Below, one piece after another: positions 58,350 to 64,000 of a stretch of 64,000 nt of DNA. The position numbers were made by a program, and so were the translations under genes. The stretch's first letter is position 1; each line of letters starts with the position of its first letter. Source of the DNA: Periplaneta americana (lineage: Eukaryota; Arthropoda; Insecta; Blattodea; Blattidae); the NCBI RefSeq assembly GCF_040183065.1, contig NC_091119.1:205782298-205846297 (forward strand). Direction: 5' to 3'. The notes under the pieces were generated by a model, which worked only from the letters and a program-made list of their open reading frames with translations, was not told where the DNA came from and ran no database searches.

Positions 58350-61300
58350 CAAAAACGTGCATGCGAGGCATACGAAGAGCCTCAACAAACCAAACCTGAT
58401 ACATCACTTATCCTCAACCTTACGAAATCTCGCTTTCTATCAAAAAACGTATATGCAAGGCATAACAAAAGCCCAAACTAACCTAACATGTCACACATAT
58501 AAGGCAAAACAAACGCCTAAACAAAACTAACCTAACCTATCACAGATCCGTTTATTAAGGTTCAACGAAAGTCTAAACTGACTTAACATGTCACAGATCC
58601 GTATGTTCAAGGCATAACAAAAGCCTAAACTAATCTAAACTAACATGTCAGAGATTCGTATATTCAAGGCTTAACAAAACCTTAAACTAATCTAAACTAA
58701 CATGTCAGAGATCCGTATATTCAAGGCTTAACTAAGGCCTAAACTAATCTAACCTAACATGTCACAGATCCGTATATTCAAGGCATAACTAAAGCCTAAT
58801 CTAATCTAGCCTAACATGTCAGAGATCCGTATATTTTTTATTTTTTTTTTATTTTAGTAGGTTATTTTACGACGCTTTATCAACAGCTTAGGTTATTTAG
58901 CGTCTGAATGAGATGAAGGTGATAATGCCGGTGAAATGAGTCTGGGGTCCAGCACCGAAAGTTACCCAGCATTTGCTCATATTGGGTTGAGGGAAAACCC
59001 CGGAAAAAACCTCAACAAAGTAACTTGTCCCGACCGGGAATCGAACCCGGGCCACCTGGTTTCGCAGCCAGACGCGCTGACCGTTACTCCACAGGTGTGG
59101 ACGAGATCCGTATATTCAAGGCTTAACTAAAGCCTAATCTGATCTAGCCTAACATGTCAGAGATCCGTATATTCAAGGCTTAACAAAAGCCTAAACTAAT
59201 CTAAACTAACATGTCAGAGATCCGTATATTCAAGGCTTAACAAAAGCCTAAACTAATCTAAACTAACATGTCAGAGATCCGTATATTCAAGGCTTAACAA
59301 AAGCCTAAACTAATCTAAACTAACATGTCAGAGATCCGTATATTCAAGGCTTAACTAAAGCCTAATCTAATCTAGCCCAACATGTCAGAGATCCGTATAT
59401 TCAAGGCTTAACAAAAGCCTAAACTAATCTAAACTAACATGTCAGAGATCCGTATATTCAAGGCTTAACAAAAGCCTAAACTAATCTAGCCTAACATGTC
59501 AGAGATCCGTATATTCAAGGCTTAACAAAAGCCTAAACTAACCTAAACTAACATGTCAGAGATCCGTATATTCAAGGCTTAACAAAAGCCTAAACTAATC
59601 TAAACTAACATGTCAGAGATCCGTATATTCAAGGCTTAACAAAAGCCTAAACTAACCTAAACTAACATGTCAGAGATCCGTATATTCAAGGCTTAACAAA
59701 AGCCTAAACTAACCTAAACTAACATGTCAGAGATTCGTATATTCAAGGCTTAACAAAAGCCTAAACTAATCTAAACTAACATGTCAGAGATCCGTATATT
59801 CAAGGCTTAACAAAAGCCTAAACTAATCTAAACTAACATGTAAGAGATCCGTATATTCAAGGCTTAACAAAAGCCTAAACTAATCTAAACTAACATGTCA
59901 GAGATCCGTATGTTCAAGGCTTAACAAAAGCCTAAACTAATCTAACCTAACATGTCAGAGATCCGTATATTCAAGGCTTAACAAAAGCCTAAACTAATCT
60001 AAACTAACATGTCAGAGATCCGTATATTCAAGGCTTAACAAAAGCCTAAACTAATCTAAACTAACATGTCAGAGATCCGTATGTTCAAGGCTTAACAAAA
60101 GCCTAAACTAATCTAAACTAACATGTCAGAGATCCGTATATTCAAGGCATAACTCAAGCCTAAACTAATCTAACCTAACATATCACAGATCCGTATGTTC
60201 AAGGCTTAACAAAAGCCTAAACTAATCTAACCTAACATGTCAGAGATCCGTATATTCAAGGCATAACTCAAGCCTAAACTAATCTAACCTAACATGTCAC
60301 AGATCCGTATGTTCAAGGCTTAACAAAAGCCTAAACTAATCTAAACTAACATGTCACAGATCCGTATGTTCAAGGCTTAACAAAAGCCTAAACTAATCTA
60401 ACCTAACATGTCACAGATCCGTATGTTCAAGGCTTAACAAAAGCCTAAACTAATCTAAACTAACATGTCAGAGATCCGTATATTCAAGGCATAACTCAAG
60501 CCTAAACTAATCTAACCTAACATGTCACAGATCCGTATGTTCAAGGCTTAACAAAAGCCTAAACTAATCTAAACTAACATGTCACAGATCCGTATGTTCA
60601 AGGCTTAACAAAAGCCTAAACTAATCTAACCTAACATGTCACAGATCCGTATGTTCAAGGCTTAACAAAAGCCTAAACTAATCTAAACTAACATGTCAGA
60701 GATCCGTATATTCAAGGCATAACTCAAGCCTAAACTAATCTAACCTAACATGTCACAGATCCGTATGTTCAAGGCTTAACAAAAGCCTAAACTAATCTAA
60801 CCTAACATGTCACAGATCCGTATGTTCAAGGCTTAACAAAAGCCTAAACTAATCTAAACTAACATGTCTCAGATCCGTATGTTCAAGGCTTAACAAAAGC
60901 CTAAACTAATCTAAACTAACATGTCAGAGATCCGTATACTCAAGGCATAACTCAAGCCTAAACTAATCTAACCTAACATGTCACAGATCCGTATGTTCAA
61001 GGCTTAACAAAAGCCTAAACTAATCTAACCTAACATGTCACAGATCCGTATGTTCAAGGCTTAACAAAAGCCTAAACTAATCTAACCTAACATGTCACAG
61101 ATCCGTATGTTCAAGGCTTAACAAAAGCCTAAACTAATCTAAACTAACATGTCAAAGATCCGTATTTCAAGGCTTAACTAAAGCCTAATCTAATCTAGCC
61201 TAACATGTCAGAGATCCGTGTATTCAAGGCTTAACTAAAGCCTAATCTAATCTAGCCTAACATGTCAGAGATCCGTATATTCAAGGCTTAACTAAAGCCT

Positions 61301-62147
61301 AATCTAATCTAGCCTAACATGTCAGAGATCCGTATATTAAAGGCTTAACTAAAGCCTAATCTAATCTAGCCTAACATGTCCGAGATCCTTACATTCAAGG
61401 CTTAACTAATCTAGCCTAACATGTCAGAGATCCGTATATTCAAGGCTTAACGAAAGTATAAACTAATCTAACCTTACATGTCAGAGATCCGCATATTCAA
61501 GCCTTAACAAAAGCCTAATCTAATCTAGCCTAACATGTCAGAGATCCGTGTATTCAAGGCTTAACTAAAGCCTAATCTAATCTAGCCTAACATGTCCGAG
61601 ATCCTTACATTCAAGGCTTAACTAATCTAGCCTAACATGTCAGAGATCCGTATATTCAAGGCTTAACTAAAGCCTAATCTAATCTAGCCTAACATGTCCG
61701 AGATCCTTACATTCAAGGCTTAACTAATCTAGCCTAACATGTCAGAGATCCGTATATTCAAGGCTTAACGAAAGTCTAAACTAATCTAACCTAACATGTC
61801 ACAGTTTCGTATATTCAAGGCTTAACAAAAGCCTAAACTAACCTAACCTAACCTAACCTGTCACAGATCCTTATATTCAAGGCTTAACAAAAGTCTAAAC
61901 TAAACTAACCTAACCTGTCACAGATCCATATATTCAAGGATTAACAAAAGTCTAAACTAAACTAAACTAAACTAATCTAACCTAACCTAACCTAATCTGT
62001 CACAGATCCGTATATTCAAGGCTTAACAAAAGTCTAAACAAATCTAACCTAACATGTCACAGATCCGTATATTCAAGGATTAACAAAAGTCTAAACTAAC
62101 TTAACCTAACCTGTCACATATTCGTATATGCAAGGTATAGTTAAAGC
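58350..62147. repeat. 57-bp satellite array, about 60 copies
   Basis: The unit is ATGTCAGAGATCCGTATATT, then CAAGGCTTAACAAAAGCCTA, then AACTAATCTAAACTAAC, 57 bp in total. It contains a short palindrome (AGGCTTAACAAAAGCCT) and a run of CTAAN pentamers. Edge units (58350-58560 and 61800-62147) are the most divergent. Variants alternate at several positions: GAG/CAC after ATGTC, TATATT/TATGTT, CTTAACAAAAG/CATAACTCAAG. In 60260-60944 the CATAACTCAAG variant recurs every 228 bp, i.e. four units. One SINE (58836-59102) interrupts the array. ORFs across it have no meaning. Confidence 0.95.
58836..59102 (-). mobile_element. SINE family 1 inserted in the satellite
   Basis: Nearly identical to 12187-12430, reading on the minus strand with its A-rich tail seen as a T-run at 58834-58854. 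The satellite sequence GAGATCCGTATATT is duplicated on both sides (58822-58835 and 59103-59116), a 14-bp target duplication. Confidence 0.9.
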
Positions 62148-63740
62148 GCTTATCATGATAGTAACACAAAAAATTCGAATGCATATTAGCGTAAAACTTT
62201 CGTAATGTCACCTAAGTAATGTTAGTATGACTGAGGAAAGAGAATCCCACGTATTTCTATATTACAGAATATGGCGGACCGTCAGCTTGCGCTAGTATTT
62301 ATGCCCCGACTGATAACTAATATTTGAGTCTCAATTCCGAATAATTAGCACAACCTCTAGTTTATGTGGATTCATAACACGTAAAATTTAAAATGTAAAA
62401 CTTCCAGCTGTCTGGTCTTATTTCACACAGATAACGTTAAGTTATATTTATTGTATTAATTTTAACAAAAAAAAAAAAGATAGTGTTTCACCTCAATTTA
62501 TCTCTATGACTACCGAATATAATTGAGAGTTAATATTAGCATTAGTTTTTTAAGAACGTAACGTAACATTATAATCACTTACTACACCACACTTTCACGA
62601 TATACTGTATATAAATATTAGCATAAATTCGTCAGTTTCAGAACGCAATTATAACACAAATTTTACTCTCTAGAAAATATATAAATATTAAGTATAGCAC
62701 AATCGAAGGTATTATACAGCAAGTACATGGGCCTATTTCATCGTTAAGTATTTACGAACACAAATAACCTAATGTTGATTATACGATATTAAATATTTCC
62801 ATAATTTTAAGAATATATAATTATCGCGGAAAACACATCCAAAACGTTCGATCACTGCCCATTCCAACTGGGTACAGGAAGTGGGTATTACAGCGTACAT
62901 TGCGCAGAACATAAGCTGGTTTGTGATTGGCTGCAATCTACATGAAACTCTCAAGACACTCAAAGAGCTCACCAAGAAAGTATATGCATTAATCACATTG
63001 GCAGAATAAGGATAAAATATGATGAGTCGTTACAAGGAGAACTGAGTTTAACTCTCATCTAAAGAATAATTTCTTTTATTCGAAATGGAATTACACAGCA
63101 TGAGAAGTGTACATAATGCCAAAACTTCTTGAAGTGAGAAAAATGCCTGGCCTTTATTATTAGATTGAAAGATATAGGGGAAATCTTTCAAGATAATGCT
63201 GATATAGTAGTGGAATATCTTAACAGCTCATTAAATGCAATGATGGCTCTTCCAGGGTATTTCTTGTGTAGCCTAATCTACTAGAAATTTTAACATATGT
63301 ACGTAATAATCTCATGGAATAATTGAGGTATTGCAGTATTTTACTGGTTTCTCTATGAACTTGCAGCATAACTGTCGACGTGAGGCTAGTTAGGAGTGAA
63401 ATTTTGTTATTTTTTTATTCAATTTATTTTTATTTCAAGCTCAAAAGTACTACAATCCATGCTCTTTTCAGAAAGGCTACAGATTTTATCTTGATACCAT
63501 TTTCAAGCCCTTTTCCGCCATATTTAAATGTATAAATGCAGCATTTAAATAACAAATACACACCACCTTTCCCGCATGCTATTTTCATAGAACAGAAGAT
63601 GTGAACACTGACTGAAGCTATGATTATTAAAACATTTAAATATAAATGTAGAAATCAAAACTATACTTATGTGGCCTAGATCTGGACTCTATTTTTGTTT
63701 TAGTTCTTTAGTAAAATTATGGCTATGCCGTAAAGATAAT
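62148..63740. other. Flank beyond the satellite, nothing recognised
   Basis: AT-rich DNA. The minus-strand ORF at 62769-62996 lies across a fairly GC-balanced stretch (62830-62960) but has no recognisable content. Confidence 0.45.
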
Positions 63741-63742
63741 TT

Positions 63743-63988
63743 TTATTAGTTTATTTTACGACTCATTATTAACTGCGATGGTAATCTAGTGTATAAGTGA
63801 AATGGCGATAATGCCAGCGAAATGAATTTACGGTTCAATGCCGAAAGTTATCCAGCATTTGCTCTTAACAGGTTGAGTGAAAATTCCGGAAAAAATCTCA
63901 ATCAGGTAACTTGTCTTAACCAGGATTTGAACCCAGACCCGATCGTTTCAAAGTCAGATGTTCTAAGCGTTGCTGCACAGATGTGTAC
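63743..63988 (-). mobile_element. SINE family 1, decayed copy
   Basis: Shares the body (GGCGATAATGCCAGCGAAATGA, CCGAAAGTTATCCAGCATTTG) and tRNA-like head with 12187-12430 at clearly lower identity, so it is an older insertion. Confidence 0.7.
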
Positions 63989-64000
63989 GCGTAGTGATAA

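Noticed and set aside
58240-58530. 96-residue ORF before the satellite
   Set aside because: It runs into degenerate satellite units; the residues follow the repeat.
58350-62147. CRISPR-like array
   Set aside because: Units are contiguous 57-bp tandem copies without unique spacers, in an animal genome.

Overview
This is AT-rich, intron-rich animal DNA with no bacterial features. Introns are spliced GT-AG, tRNA-derived SINEs and 5'-truncated LINEs are frequent, and almost every class of DNA transposon is present. The LINE reverse-transcriptase tails and the SINE bodies look like those I associate with cockroaches and termites, so my best guess is a blattodean insect, possibly Periplaneta. That is recollection, not a search result. 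Host coding sequence makes up only about 3% of the window.

Three host genes can be supported, all on the + strand. (1) At 167-1371 lies the terminal exon of a gene that starts outside the window; it encodes a Gly-rich, RGG-like C-terminus. (2) At 20271-42603 is a gene of about 22 kb assembled here by hand from nine small exons whose splice phases all agree. It encodes a secreted, cysteine-rich protein of 220 residues that looks like a Plus-C odorant-binding protein (OBP59a-like). It has a TATA box and a poly(A) signal. (3) From 51024 onward is a gene for an unrecognised secreted protein. Its signal-peptide exon and second exon are clear, a third cysteine-containing exon at 58098-58174 is likely, and the rest is missing.

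Region by region: 1-12 kb holds the Gly-rich exon, an internally deleted mariner, a Helitron relic, a solo LTR and MITEs. 12-19 kb is a nest: a fold-back repeat interrupted by a LINE tail, a hAT element and a Mutator-like element. The Mutator-like transposase is broken only by one frameshift and one stop. 20-43 kb is the odorant-binding-protein gene; its introns carry SINEs, a Harbinger relic with a MADF fragment, an inverted repeat with arms of about 820 bp, hAT- and Harbinger-type elements, a LINE with a perfect 15-bp target duplication, and a Helitron. 43-50 kb contains a fold-back element with a zinc-ribbon ORF, a second Helitron, SINEs and scattered LINE pieces. 51-58 kb holds the third gene, a hAT transposase relic and another LINE. 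58.3-62.1 kb is a 57-bp satellite with a 228-bp higher-order period, telomere-like CTAAN pentamers and one SINE inserted in it.

No new multi-gene system was found. The most useful outputs are the odorant-binding-protein gene model, the satellite structure, and the dated nesting of transposons. All similarity statements are from reading the sequence; no alignment or database search was run.
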